A stretch of 64,000 bases of DNA from Methylophaga sp. 42_25_T18 (GTDB lineage: Bacteria > Pseudomonadota > Gammaproteobacteria > Nitrosococcales > Methylophagaceae), in assembly GCA_002163085.1 (NCBI GenBank), contig MAAJ01000006.1, positions 62,001-126,000 of the forward strand, in the 5' to 3' direction. Made by a program: the position numbers and the translations under genes. The notes under the pieces were generated by a model. The model saw only the letters and a program-made list of their open reading frames with translations, had not been told where the DNA came from and ran no database searches. Positions 9,441 to 19,568 of the stretch are shown piece after piece (the first letter of the stretch is position 1; every line of letters begins with the position of its first letter).

Positions 9441-9480
9441 AAAAAGACCTCTGCAGCGCTTTATCATCTGCAAAGGTCCT
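9441..9480 (-). terminator. Hairpin terminator/attenuator between mreB and mreC
   Basis: On the minus strand, GGACCTTTGCAG is followed 11 bases later by CTGCAGAGGTCT and then a T-rich run (CTTTTTGTTTTT). The 12-bp stem has one G-U-type mismatch. It lies directly after the mreB stop and before the mreC ribosome site. It would cut most mreB transcripts before mreCD while allowing some read-through, matching the known excess of MreB over MreC/MreD in other bacteria. Confidence 0.75.
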
Positions 9481-9498
9481 TAATATCACACAAATAGT

Positions 9499-10617
<1,119 letters not shown>

Positions 10618-10665
10618 TCATTTAAACTGCTCACTTTGTACAAAAAAATAACCACTGGAACTTCG

Positions 10666-10953
10666 ATGAGTTTAGATAAAACCGATGTAGAAAAAATCGC
10701 GCATTTGGCGCGTTTAGCAATAGATGAAGGTGATATTCCTGACTATGCGCGGGATTTAAACAATATTTTTGGCCTAGTCGAACAACTGAGCGAAGCCGAT
10801 ACCAGCGACATTACGCCGATGGCTCACCCTCTTGATGCAAACCAACGTTTACGCGCAGATGTGGTTACAGAAGTCGATCAACGCGAAACATTTCAAGCAA
10901 TTGCACCGAAAACTGAAGCTGGCGTATATCTCGTCCCACAAGTTATTGAATAA
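10666..10953 (+). CDS. gatC: Asp-tRNA(Asn)/Glu-tRNA(Gln) amidotransferase subunit C
   Basis: Small 95-aa subunit that stabilises the GatA-GatB amidotransferase, which converts mischarged Glu-tRNA(Gln) or Asp-tRNA(Asn) to the correct aminoacyl-tRNA. The N-terminal helix [20 protein letters not shown] and the C-terminal segment [12 protein letters not shown] are typical. The ATG at 10666 was preferred over one at 10636 because it begins at the conserved N-terminus. gatA follows after 23 bp. Divergent from mreB. Confidence 0.95.
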   Translation: MSLDKTDVEKIAHLARLAIDEGDIPDYARDLNNIFGLVEQLSEADTSDITPMAHPLDANQRLRADVVTEVDQRETFQAIAPKTEAGVYLVPQVIE

Positions 10954-10976
10954 CACATCGCAAGACAGGCAACCAC

Positions 10977-12431
10977 ATGCATAATAAAACACTTTCTGAA
11001 CTTTCAGCATCTCTGCACAATGGCGACATTAGCAGTGTTGAATTAACTCAACATTATTTAGACCGCATTAATACGCACAATGCGGAGCTGAATGCGTTCA
11101 TTACCGTCACCGAAGATAAAGCGTTAGAACAAGCAAAAGCAGCTGATCAACTGTTACAACAAAAAACTGCTGGCGCGCTGACGGGTATTCCTTTGGCGCA
11201 CAAAGACATTTTTTGTACTGAAGGTGTTCGCACCAGCTGTGCATCTAAAATGCTTGATAACTTTATCGCACCGTATAACGCAACTGTCGTCGAGAAAATA
11301 AATACCGCCGGCATGGTTACATTGGGTAAAACCAATATGGATGAATTCGCGATGGGTTCATCAAATGAAACCAGCTTCTATGGCCCAGTAAAAAACCCTT
11401 GGGATACCAATCGTGTACCTGGTGGTTCATCTGGCGGCTCGGCTGCTGCTGTTGCAGCTAAACTTGCCCCTATTGCAACGGGTACTGATACAGGTGGCTC
11501 AATCCGTCAGCCAGCATCACTATGTAACTTAACTGGTTTGAAACCTACCTATGGTCGTATTTCTCGCTACGGTATGATTGCTTTTGCATCTAGCTTAGAT
11601 CAAGCAGGACCAATGGCTAACAATGCTGAAGATGCAGCTATGTTACTTAATGCCATGGCAGGATTTGATCAACGTGATTCAACCAGTGTTGAGCGTGATG
11701 TTCCTGATTACACTGCCAACATAAACGATTCATTAGAAGGCTTAAAAATTGGCTTACCAAAAGAATTCTTTGGTGAAGGCTTAGATTCAGATGTAGAAGC
11801 GACTGTTGAAGCCGCTATCAAAACTTATGAATCTCTTGGTGCAACCATCAAAGAGATTACACTGCCTAATACGGGCTTAGCTGTGCCTACTTATTATGTG
11901 GTTGCTCCTGCTGAATGTTCATCTAACTTATCTCGTATGGATGGGGTTCGTTTTGGTCACCGTTGTGACGATCCTAAAGATCTAACCGACTTATATGAAC
12001 GTTCACGTGGTGAAGGTTTTGGTGTCGAAGTTAAACGCCGCATCATGACCGGTGCTTATGCTTTATCAGCTGGTTATTACGATGCTTATTACTTAAAAGC
12101 ACAACAATGTCGCCGTTTAATTAGTAATGACTTCCAACAAGCATTTAATGATGTTGATGTCATTATGGGGCCGACAGCACCAACAACTGCGTTTAATCTA
12201 GGTGACAAGACGGATGACCCCGTTGCGATGTACCTTGCCGATATCTATACCATCAGTACTAATCTAGCGGGTTTACCTGGTATGTCTATTCCAGCAGGAT
12301 TTGTTAAAGGTCTACCAGTAGGTCTGCAACTTATAGGTAATTATTTTGATGAAGCACGTTTGTTAAATATTGCTAATCGTTACCAACAAAACACGGATTG
12401 GCATAAACAAACCCCTGACGCATTCAAATAA
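10977..12431 (+). CDS. gatA: Asp-tRNA(Asn)/Glu-tRNA(Gln) amidotransferase subunit A
   Basis: Glutaminase (amidase-signature) subunit that releases ammonia from glutamine for tRNA-dependent transamidation. The 484-aa protein has the full Ser-cisSer-Lys triad: Lys76 in [12 protein letters not shown], Ser151 in [11 protein letters not shown] and the nucleophile Ser175 in [12 protein letters not shown]. Length and C-terminus ([19 protein letters not shown]) are normal. The usual third gene gatB does not follow; a perfect palindrome and then a ThDP enzyme gene come next, so GatB must be encoded elsewhere if the complex works. Confidence 0.97.
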   Translation: MHNKTLSELSASLHNGDISSVELTQHYLDRINTHNAELNAFITVTEDKALEQAKAADQLLQQKTAGALTGIPLAHKDIFCTEGVRTSCASKMLDNFIAPYNATVVEKINTAGMVTLGKTNMDEFAMGSSNETSFYGPVKNPWDTNRVPGGSSGGSAAAVAAKLAPIATGTDTGGSIRQPASLCNLTGLKPTYGRISRYGMIAFASSLDQAGPMANNAEDAAMLLNAMAGFDQRDSTSVERDVPDYTANINDSLEGLKIGLPKEFFGEGLDSDVEATVEAAIKTYESLGATIKEITLPNTGLAVPTYYVVAPAECSSNLSRMDGVRFGHRCDDPKDLTDLYERSRGEGFGVEVKRRIMTGAYALSAGYYDAYYLKAQQCRRLISNDFQQAFNDVDVIMGPTAPTTAFNLGDKTDDPVAMYLADIYTISTNLAGLPGMSIPAGFVKGLPVGLQLIGNYFDEARLLNIANRYQQNTDWHKQTPDAFK

Positions 12432-12442
12432 AAACGTAGCAC

Positions 12443-12466
12443 TGCGCCACTCAACTGAGTGGCGCA
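12443..12466 (+). terminator. Perfect 11-bp inverted repeat after gatA
   Basis: Two perfect 11-base arms (TGCGCCACTCA and TGAGTGGCGCA) are separated by only AC, immediately after the gatA stop. The stem is very stable, but only a short, impure T run follows (CATTTCAC). It could be a weak intrinsic terminator ending the gatCA transcript, a processing hairpin, or a protein-binding palindrome for the next gene. A terminator role is the favoured reading. Confidence 0.55.
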
Positions 12467-12496
12467 CATTTCACAATGAACTAAGGGCTTCAACAG

Positions 12497-14128
12497 ATGA
12501 AAGCAGCTGAATTGTTTATTCGTAGCCTTGAAAATGAAGGTGTGGAGTATATCTTTGGTATACCAGGCGAGGAAAACCTCGATGTCATGGATGCCCTGCT
12601 TGACTCCAAAATCCGTTTTATTACTACCCGCCATGAACAAGGCGCCGCTTTTATGGCTGATGTTTATGGCCGCCTCACTGGACGCGCAGGTGTATGCCTT
12701 GCAACCCTTGGCCCTGGCGCTACCAACTTAATCACTGGCGTCGCTGATGCCAATATGGATCATGCGCCTTTAGTTGCGATAGCCGGGCAAGCTTCTACAT
12801 CTCGTTTACATAAAGAATCTCATCAAGTATTGGATTTAGAGGCAATGTTTCTGCCCATCACTAAATATGCCACACGTATATTAAGTCCCGATGTTATTCC
12901 CGAGATTGTGCGAAAAGCGTTTAAAGTCGCCCAAACAGAAAAAATGGGGGCCTGTTTTATTGAGTTTCCAGAAAATATCGCAGAAATGGACATCGAAGAT
13001 GCACCTTTGCGAGTTAAACATGCCACACCGCCAGAACCGGCCGCTGAGCAGGTTAAACGTGCGGCTGAAATTATTTCTAATGCACAAAATCCTATCATCC
13101 TTGCGGGGAATGGCATCGTACGCGCTAAGGCTTCATCAGCCTTAGCCGATTTTAGTGAAAACTTAGGTATCCCTGTTGCCAATACTTTTATGGCAAAAGG
13201 TGTCATTCCCTTCCGTCATCCTATGGCATTAGGCAGTGTTGGCCTGCAATCTAATGATTATGCTAATTGCGGTTTTGCCAGTGCGGATGTCATTATCTGT
13301 ATCGGCTATGACATGGTCGAATATCATCCTTATTTATGGCATCCCTCGCGTGACCGCACGATTATTCATATTGATACTACGCATGCTGAAGTCGATGCCT
13401 ATTACAGTGTGGTATTGGGGGTGATCGGTAATATCAATCATAGTCTGGACCGTATTGCAGCGTTGACTACCCCTCATCACAACAAGACCATGCGAACACT
13501 ACGAGATAGTTTGATTGATGAGATGAATCAACATCGAGACGATGTCGAATTTCCAGTTAAACCGCAAAAAATAATCTGGGATCTGCGTACTGCAATGGAT
13601 CTGGAAGATATCGTGATCTGTGATGTCGGTGCGCATAAAATGTGGATGTCACGCATGTTTCGTTGTGAACATCCCAATACTTGCATTATCTCTAATGGTT
13701 TTGCCAGCATGGGTATTGCCGTACCCGGCGCTATCGCAGCTAAATTAGCTAATCCTGAACGAAAAGTGGTGGCTGTCACTGGCGATGCCGGGTTTTTAAT
13801 GAACTCGCAGGAAATTGAAACCGCAATGCGGCTCAATATTCCGATAGTTATTTTAGTTTGGAATGATGCCAGTTACGGTTTGATTGAATGGAAACAACAA
13901 ACTCAATTTGGTCGGAGCAGTAATGTTAAATTTACTAATCCTGATTTTGTTCAATATGCCCACTCTTTTGGTGCTGAAGGTGTCAGAATTGAATATACAG
14001 AACAATTAATGCCTGCTTTACGTGATGCCTTAGCCCGCGATACAGTTACAATCATTGATTGCCCTGTTGATTATCGTGAAAACTTGAAACTAACCGAGGC
14101 CTTGGGTCAGCTTACCTCTCCCATCTAA
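12497..14128 (+). CDS. ThDP-dependent acetolactate synthase-like enzyme
   Basis: Thiamine-diphosphate enzyme of the acetolactate synthase large-subunit family, 543 aa with all three domains. It has the N-terminal pyrimidine-binding domain with catalytic Glu47 in TTRHEQGAAFMADVYGRL, a central domain (about 185-325), and a C-terminal ThDP/Mg domain with VTGDAGFLMNSQE and WNDASYGLIEWK. It is annotated in other genomes as acetolactate synthase, catabolic-like because no regulatory subunit (ilvN/ilvH) is adjacent. The true substrate is uncertain: pyruvate to acetolactate is likely, but related ThDP carboligases or decarboxylases cannot be excluded. A thioredoxin-like gene follows after 3 bp. Confidence 0.85.
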   Translation: MKAAELFIRSLENEGVEYIFGIPGEENLDVMDALLDSKIRFITTRHEQGAAFMADVYGRLTGRAGVCLATLGPGATNLITGVADANMDHAPLVAIAGQASTSRLHKESHQVLDLEAMFLPITKYATRILSPDVIPEIVRKAFKVAQTEKMGACFIEFPENIAEMDIEDAPLRVKHATPPEPAAEQVKRAAEIISNAQNPIILAGNGIVRAKASSALADFSENLGIPVANTFMAKGVIPFRHPMALGSVGLQSNDYANCGFASADVIICIGYDMVEYHPYLWHPSRDRTIIHIDTTHAEVDAYYSVVLGVIGNINHSLDRIAALTTPHHNKTMRTLRDSLIDEMNQHRDDVEFPVKPQKIIWDLRTAMDLEDIVICDVGAHKMWMSRMFRCEHPNTCIISNGFASMGIAVPGAIAAKLANPERKVVAVTGDAGFLMNSQEIETAMRLNIPIVILVWNDASYGLIEWKQQTQFGRSSNVKFTNPDFVQYAHSFGAEGVRIEYTEQLMPALRDALARDTVTIIDCPVDYRENLKLTEALGQLTSPI

Positions 14129-14131
14129 AAT

Positions 14132-14641
14132 ATGAAATCACAGTCACGCCATTCACTCTTTGCAGTTGGTCTAGTTCTAGTCCTATTTATTATCAACTGG
14201 GTTAATAACGACACACAGACACTCGCCCCAGAACTTTCATTTATTGATATTGATGGAGTTCAACATGAACTCGCCCAATATCAAGGTAAACCGATATTGC
14301 TTACATTTTGGGCAACAGACTGTCCCGGTTGCATCCAGGAAATGCCTGAACTAATTAAATTGCACCAAGAATTTTCCTCGCAGGGCTTGACTATGATCGC
14401 GGTCGCCATGGCGCACGACACACCGAAACATATCAAAGCGATGCGGGCACACAAAAAACTACCCTATTTGATCACTTGGGATAATAAAGCAGACATTGCT
14501 CGTGCTTTTGATAATGTCAGAGTCACCCCCACCCACTTTTTAATTGCGCCAAATGGCGAAATTGTCATGCGCAAAATAGGCGGACTTAATTTGAACCGCC
14601 TACATGAGAAGTTATATAATATGGGGCTATCACCAGAATAA
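14132..14641 (+). CDS. TlpA/ResA-like thioredoxin-fold protein
   Basis: Membrane-anchored periplasmic thiol-disulfide protein, 169 aa. One hydrophobic N-terminal segment (about 8-25) is followed by an AhpC/TSA-redoxin type domain with the active-site CPGC (64-67) in TFWATDCPGCIQEMPEL. The cis-Pro region is RVTPTHFLIAPNG. Proteins of this family reduce apocytochromes or periplasmic disulfides. It is only 3 bp after the acetolactate synthase-like gene, so co-transcription is likely, but no functional link is evident. Confidence 0.85.
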   Translation: MKSQSRHSLFAVGLVLVLFIINWVNNDTQTLAPELSFIDIDGVQHELAQYQGKPILLTFWATDCPGCIQEMPELIKLHQEFSSQGLTMIAVAMAHDTPKHIKAMRAHKKLPYLITWDNKADIARAFDNVRVTPTHFLIAPNGEIVMRKIGGLNLNRLHEKLYNMGLSPE

Positions 14642-14743
14642 GTCTGACCTCACTATCTATCGCACTATGATTATGGTATAAAGTTGGGTTTTTTGGGGAT
14701 GTATTATCTTCCCTGCATTAATGTTCAACAGGAGCGATTTAAT

Positions 14744-14980
14744 ATGGCACGAGTATGTCAGGTAACGGGTAAACGCCCAATGGCTGGGAACAATGTTTCT
14801 CACGCCCACAACAAAACAAGACGTCGGTTTCTTCCAAACCTTCACCCACACCGCATTTGGGTAGAATCAGAAAACCGTTGGGTTAAATTACGTGTAAGTA
14901 ACCATGGTTTACGCATTATCGACAAAAAAGGTATTGATGCAGTTTTAACTGACATCCGTGCTCGTGGCGAAAAAGTTTAG
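14744..14980 (+). CDS. rpmB: 50S ribosomal protein L28
   Basis: Structural protein of the large ribosomal subunit, 78 aa: begins [20 protein letters not shown] and contains [20 protein letters not shown]. The ATG at 14744 is preceded by AGGAG at a good distance; an earlier in-frame ATG (14684) lacks family similarity. It is followed 10 bp later by rpmG, the standard rpmB-rpmG pair. Confidence 0.98.
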   Translation: MARVCQVTGKRPMAGNNVSHAHNKTRRRFLPNLHPHRIWVESENRWVKLRVSNHGLRIIDKKGIDAVLTDIRARGEKV

Positions 14981-14990
14981 GAGTTAAATC

Positions 14991-15146
14991 ATGCGCGAAA
15001 AAATTAAATTAGTTTCATCTGCTGGTACAGGTCACTACTACACCACAGACAAAAATAAACGTACTATGCCAGAAAAACTGGAAATGAAAAAATTTGATCC
15101 AGTTGTACGTAAACACGTGATGTATAAAGAAGCTAAGATTAAATAA
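14991..15146 (+). CDS. rpmG: 50S ribosomal protein L33
   Basis: 51-aa ribosomal protein of the large subunit: [20 protein letters not shown] near the N-terminus and a C-terminus [11 protein letters not shown], nearly identical to the enterobacterial protein. It lacks the CxxC zinc pairs of the C+ type, so it is the zinc-independent form. An AGGAG ribosome site overlaps the end of rpmB. A strong terminator follows. Confidence 0.97.
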   Translation: MREKIKLVSSAGTGHYYTTDKNKRTMPEKLEMKKFDPVVRKHVMYKEAKIK

Positions 15147-15162
15147 TAGCTTCACTACAAAT

Positions 15163-15193
15163 AAAAAAACCCGCTTTTAGCGGGTTTTTTTTT
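15163..15193 (+). terminator. Intrinsic terminator after rpmBG
   Basis: AACCCGC, a TTTTA loop and GCGGGTT, followed by a run of at least eight T residues (and preceded by a matching A run). Classic rho-independent terminator located 17 bp after the rpmG stop. Confidence 0.95.
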
Positions 15194-15282
15194 ACTTATC
15201 TTGCTACCATATCACTACTGCCCGCAAGAGACTTCACCGCTTCATGGCATCGCCCTTCATTCACCTTTATAAGGAATGATAT

Positions 15283-16500
15283 ATGTCATCAGATATTATC
15301 TCTAACTCCATAGCCCTAGCTCGACAACCCATTTTTGACAACGACCTAAATACCTACGCTTACGAATTGTTATTTCGCGGTGATCTTGCCAACGAATCCG
15401 GCGTCACCGAATTTAATGGTGATTTAGCGACCAGCCAAGTTATTAATCACACATTTATGGAGTTTGGCATAGACCGTGTAATTGGCAATAAACTCGGCTT
15501 TATTAATCTGACTCGCGCCTTTCTCACCGGTGAAATTCCTCTTCCGTTTGATAATAAACAATTTGTATTGGAAATTTTGGAAGACATTGTCATTGATGAT
15601 GAGATTATCAACGCAGTAAAAAAATTCTCCTCACAAGGTTTTACTATTGCGCTGGATGATTTTATCTACCATGAAGAGCTAAAACCGATAATTGCATTGG
15701 CAGATATCATTAAAATCGATTTGCTCGCGTTGACTGAGCAAGAGCTCATTGAACATGTCGAAATATTAAAACAAGAAAATGTAAAACTTTTAGCCGAAAA
15801 GGTTGAAACAGAAGAGCAGTTTCAACTGTGTAAAAAACTTGGTTTTGATTATTACCAAGGCTATTTTTTCTGCAAACCGTCTATCATTGACGATAAACCG
15901 TTGCCTGACAATAAAGTAGTAGCTTTACGCTTACTCCATAGTCTACAAAATCCAAATATTTCAATCGATGAAATTGAATCCTTGGTTAGTCAGGACCTAT
16001 CTCTTAGCTTTAAACTTTTACGCTGTTTAAATTCAGCCGCATTTTCATTACCTAAAAAAGTCGAATCACTGCGCCAAGCAGTAGTCTATTTAGGCTTGAA
16101 AACCATTAAATCATGGGCGACAATTATTGCCTTTTCGAGTATCGAGGCATCATCAAATGAAGTAATGACCACCACTTTAATCAGAGCAAAGATGGCTGAA
16201 GAGCTTGCCCCTGCGTTTAATTGTGATAGTGAAACAGGGTTTATGGCTGGTTTGTTCTCACCACTAGATGCCATGTTAAATAAACCGATGCCAGAACTAC
16301 TTCAAAGTCTACCTATGGATGACACTATCAAAGGTGCGTTACAAGACTTTGAAGGTGACCTAGGCAAGTTATTGTTATTTGTCGTTTCGTATGAACAAGG
16401 GGATTTGGCAGTAGTGCCAAAGAATATTACTATAGCTGAACTTAATCAGACCTATGTAACTGCCACAGAGTGGGCCAACCAATTAGAAGCGCTCATTTAA
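15283..16500 (+). CDS. EAL-HDOD signalling protein (YuxH/CdgJ type)
   Basis: 405-aa cytoplasmic protein with an N-terminal EAL-like domain (about 10-205) and a C-terminal HDOD domain (about 205-390, with SLVSQDLSLSFKLLRCLNS and QAVVYLGLKTIKSW). The catalytic EAL signature is replaced: YELLFRGD stands where E-A-L-x-R is expected, and ALDDF lacks the following GTG. It is therefore probably not a c-di-GMP phosphodiesterase but a binding or scaffold protein, as known for CdgJ-like proteins in motility control. It ends 4 bp before the ABC transporter gene and may be in its operon. A ribosome site (AAGGA) precedes the ATG. Confidence 0.88.
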   Translation: MSSDIISNSIALARQPIFDNDLNTYAYELLFRGDLANESGVTEFNGDLATSQVINHTFMEFGIDRVIGNKLGFINLTRAFLTGEIPLPFDNKQFVLEILEDIVIDDEIINAVKKFSSQGFTIALDDFIYHEELKPIIALADIIKIDLLALTEQELIEHVEILKQENVKLLAEKVETEEQFQLCKKLGFDYYQGYFFCKPSIIDDKPLPDNKVVALRLLHSLQNPNISIDEIESLVSQDLSLSFKLLRCLNSAAFSLPKKVESLRQAVVYLGLKTIKSWATIIAFSSIEASSNEVMTTTLIRAKMAEELAPAFNCDSETGFMAGLFSPLDAMLNKPMPELLQSLPMDDTIKGALQDFEGDLGKLLLFVVSYEQGDLAVVPKNITIAELNQTYVTATEWANQLEALI

Positions 16501-16504
16501 TTCC

Positions 16505-17452
16505 ATGAATCCCCCCTTACTTTCTGCTCACTCACTGTCGCGATCTTACGGCAATCACCTTGCCGTCAGCAATGTAAGCTTTTCTGTCAATAAAGGGGAA
16601 GTTTTGGGCTTTCTAGGGCCCAATGGTGCCGGTAAAAGCACCACGATGAAAATGCTCAGTGGCAACCTTGCTCCCCATCACGGTGAGATCACGATTAATG
16701 GTTATGATTTAATTGAAAATCCCAAACAAGCCAAAGCACAAATTGGTTTTTTACCGGAACAACCACCTTTATATAAAGAGTTATCGGTAGTCGAATTTCT
16801 AAATTTTTGTGCTCGCATTAATCAAGTTCCACGAACCAAAATTAACGCTGCAGTCGATACCGTCATTCAGCGCTGTGGTCTAAGTGATGTGACTAAACGC
16901 CTTATTGGTCATTTATCCAAAGGCTATCAACAGCGCGTAGGAATAGCTCAAGCCATCATTCATACGCCCTCAGTGGTGATCTTGGATGAACCGACGGCTG
17001 GCCTTGATCCAATACAAATAATTGAAATCAGACAATTAATACGCGATATTGCCACTGAACACAGTGTCATTCTGTCCACTCATATTTTGCCAGAAGTACA
17101 AACCTTGTGTGACCGTGTGCAGATTATTCATCAGGGTCAACTACTATTCAATGACACTATCGAACACCTCAGCCAGCAAATGAAAACGTCTAGCTTATTA
17201 CTGGAGTTATCCAAGCCGCCAGTCGTAGAACAGCTCAAACAGCTAACTGGTGTGCTAGCAGTAGAGGCTTTGTCCACCACTCAATTTAGATTACATTATC
17301 ATCCCGATAACAATCCTACCGAGTCGTTGTTAAATCAATCGGTATCCCAACATTGGCAACTACAACAATTAACGCCTGAACACCATTCATTAGAAGATGT
17401 ATTTATGAAAATCATTAAAAATGAGAAGCCATCTACTGAGCAAGTAGCATAA
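16505..17452 (+). CDS. ABC transporter ATP-binding protein (GldA-like)
   Basis: ATPase component of an ABC-2 type exporter, 315 aa. Walker A is GPNGAGKST (about 38-46), the Q-loop is FLPEQPPLY, the signature is LSKGYQQRVG (137-146) and Walker B is VVILDEPTAGLDP (157-169). A C-terminal extension of about 90 residues is typical of GldA/NatA/CcmA-like members. It overlaps the permease gene start by 1 bp and is followed by GldG-type and DUF4340 genes. That set is often called the gliding-type or auxiliary-transport ABC cluster, whose substrate in proteobacteria is unknown. Confidence 0.92.
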   Translation: MNPPLLSAHSLSRSYGNHLAVSNVSFSVNKGEVLGFLGPNGAGKSTTMKMLSGNLAPHHGEITINGYDLIENPKQAKAQIGFLPEQPPLYKELSVVEFLNFCARINQVPRTKINAAVDTVIQRCGLSDVTKRLIGHLSKGYQQRVGIAQAIIHTPSVVILDEPTAGLDPIQIIEIRQLIRDIATEHSVILSTHILPEVQTLCDRVQIIHQGQLLFNDTIEHLSQQMKTSSLLLELSKPPVVEQLKQLTGVLAVEALSTTQFRLHYHPDNNPTESLLNQSVSQHWQLQQLTPEHHSLEDVFMKIIKNEKPSTEQVA

Positions 17453-18201
17453 TGTTCACTCTAGCCCGCTATGAACTTTATCGCCTATTCTTATCACCGC
17501 TTGCGTGGATTATTTTAGCATTAAGCCAACTAATTCTTGCCTACTTGTTTTTGACCCATATCGACTATTTTGTGCAAATACAGCCAAAGATTTCTGCTAT
17601 TCCTGGCGCGCCAGGTGTCACCGAATTAGTCGCTATTCCACTGTTAAATAATGCCGCTACCGTCTTACTATTAATTGCACCCTTAGTGACGATGCGTCTT
17701 ATTGCTGAAGAACGGCGCAATGAAAGTTTCCCATTACTGATTTCAGCGCCTTTATCCGTTAATCAAATCGTCTTAGGTAAATACCTAGGCACCTTTGCTT
17801 TCTTTCTCGTGCTGTTGATATTGATTATGTTAATGCCTTTGTCATTGCTGGTAGCTAGTCCCATAGACTTATCGCTCCTCGCTGCCGGCTTTCTGGGCCT
17901 CGTTTTATTATTAGCAAGCTTTACTGCTATTGGCTTATTTCTATCATCACTGACCAAACAACCAGCAATTGCTGGCATCACTACATTCACCATCTTGTTT
18001 TTATTATGGATTATTGACTGGGCTGGCAGTAGCCAAGTGGGTGAACAAACATCCTTGTTTGCTTGGCTATCCTTGCTTAGGCATTTCGAACCGATGTTGC
18101 AAGGTGAGGTACATAGCAGTGATATCAGTTACTACCTGATTGTTATCGGTACTTTTTTATTGCTCACAATTCGTCGTCTTGATTCTGAGCGTATTAACTA
18201 A
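17452..18201 (+). CDS. ABC-2 type permease (GldF-like)
   Basis: 249-aa integral membrane protein with about six hydrophobic segments. It contains the ABC-2 family stretch LIAPLVTMRLIAEERRNESFPLLISAPLS (about 75-105), in which the EER motif is characteristic. It pairs with the preceding ATPase (1-bp overlap) and the following GldG-like protein (1-bp overlap), so the three are certainly co-translated. Substrate unknown. Confidence 0.9.
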   Translation: MFTLARYELYRLFLSPLAWIILALSQLILAYLFLTHIDYFVQIQPKISAIPGAPGVTELVAIPLLNNAATVLLLIAPLVTMRLIAEERRNESFPLLISAPLSVNQIVLGKYLGTFAFFLVLLILIMLMPLSLLVASPIDLSLLAAGFLGLVLLLASFTAIGLFLSSLTKQPAIAGITTFTILFLLWIIDWAGSSQVGEQTSLFAWLSLLRHFEPMLQGEVHSSDISYYLIVIGTFLLLTIRRLDSERIN

Positions 18202-19568
18202 TGAAAATAAGTTCAAAAACTCACCGCTTGTATCGCTTACAACAAGTCATTTTTTATATCCTGCTTAGCCTGGCTATTCTGTTGCTGGCAAAATTCTCTC
18301 TACAAACAAATAATAGTTGGGATTGGACACAAAATAGTCGTCACACCTTATCCAATACCTCACGAGACTTTTTACAGCAGCTTAATACTACAATAGATAT
18401 TCAGATATTTATCAGCCCTAATAATGAATATCGTGCTGTTGTTGAAGCCTTAATCAATCGTTATCAAGAGCAGACAAACCACTTAAATATTAGTTTTATC
18501 AACCCTGATTTTTCTCCAGATCTGGTCCGCGAACTCAAAATTCAACAGCAGGGTGAAATCGTCGTATCCAAAGCTGAAAAGCTTGAACACCTGTTTGACT
18601 TATCAGAGCAATCACTCACTAATGCGTTAATTAGTGTTTCTCGTGAACAAGAGCAATGGCTGGTATTTATAGAGGGCCATGGCGAGCGTACACCTTTAAA
18701 CCAAGCAAATTTCAACTTAAGTACCTGGGGAGCCCAGCTCAAACAAAAGGGGTTTCAGTTTCAGGCGCTCAACCTAGTCGAACATAGCCAAATTCCAACT
18801 AATGCTGCTGCAGTCATTATTGCAAGTCCAGAAACAGCTTGGCTACCCGGTGAAATTGAACTCATCAGAAATTATATCGATCACGGTGGCAACTTATTAT
18901 GGCTAACAGAACCAAATACTAATCAATTTTTAATTGCACTAGCTGAACAGTTAGATATTGAATTTGTTGCCGGCACCGTTATGGACCCTAATGCTGAATT
19001 ATTAGGCATTACTGATCCACAATTTATCTTAGTAACAGATTATGCCAACCACCCTATTGGCTCAGCCACTAATAGCGTGACCCTATTTCCCCAAGCAGTC
19101 GCCATGGAACATACCAATGTAGCGTCTGATTGGCAACACACCGCTCTGTTAACGACACAAGATAATACGTGGTCAGAGACAACGGTGGAGCCACAACAAA
19201 CATCAGCAGATTTCAACTACGATGTAAACGAAGATACATCGGGGCCCTTGGTTTTAGGTTATTTGCTCACTCGTCTTCATGCAAATGATGACGACAAAGA
19301 ACAACGTATTGCTATTATCGGTGATGGTGATTTTGTCTCGAATACCTATATTGGCAATGCAGCTAATCTAGATTTTTCTATCGCGCTGATCAATTGGCTC
19401 GTTCAAGACGATGAGTTAATTGCCATTCCTGTTAAAACTACACTGGATAGTCAATTAGATTTATCACGCAGCGAATCGTTAATTATTGGTCTTGGTTTCT
19501 TACTTGTCATCCCTAGCATCCTGCTTAGCGTAGGTTTTGGTCTATGGTGGTACCGTCGAAGACAATGA
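18201..19568 (+). CDS. GldG-type ABC-associated periplasmic protein
   Basis: 455-aa protein with a transmembrane segment near each end (about 15-35 and 430-450) and a large extracytoplasmic part between them. The segment FLQQLNTTIDIQIFISPNNE followed by an IFT52/GldG-like Rossmann-type region (VFIEGHGERTPL, GGNLLWLTEPNTNQ) matches the Gldg family (DUF4350/ABC_transp_aux). It is assumed to form the periplasmic part of the exporter encoded by the two preceding genes. Its stop overlaps the ATG of the DUF4340 gene (ATGA). Confidence 0.85.
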   Translation: MKISSKTHRLYRLQQVIFYILLSLAILLLAKFSLQTNNSWDWTQNSRHTLSNTSRDFLQQLNTTIDIQIFISPNNEYRAVVEALINRYQEQTNHLNISFINPDFSPDLVRELKIQQQGEIVVSKAEKLEHLFDLSEQSLTNALISVSREQEQWLVFIEGHGERTPLNQANFNLSTWGAQLKQKGFQFQALNLVEHSQIPTNAAAVIIASPETAWLPGEIELIRNYIDHGGNLLWLTEPNTNQFLIALAEQLDIEFVAGTVMDPNAELLGITDPQFILVTDYANHPIGSATNSVTLFPQAVAMEHTNVASDWQHTALLTTQDNTWSETTVEPQQTSADFNYDVNEDTSGPLVLGYLLTRLHANDDDKEQRIAIIGDGDFVSNTYIGNAANLDFSIALINWLVQDDELIAIPVKTTLDSQLDLSRSESLIIGLGFLLVIPSILLSVGFGLWWYRRRQ

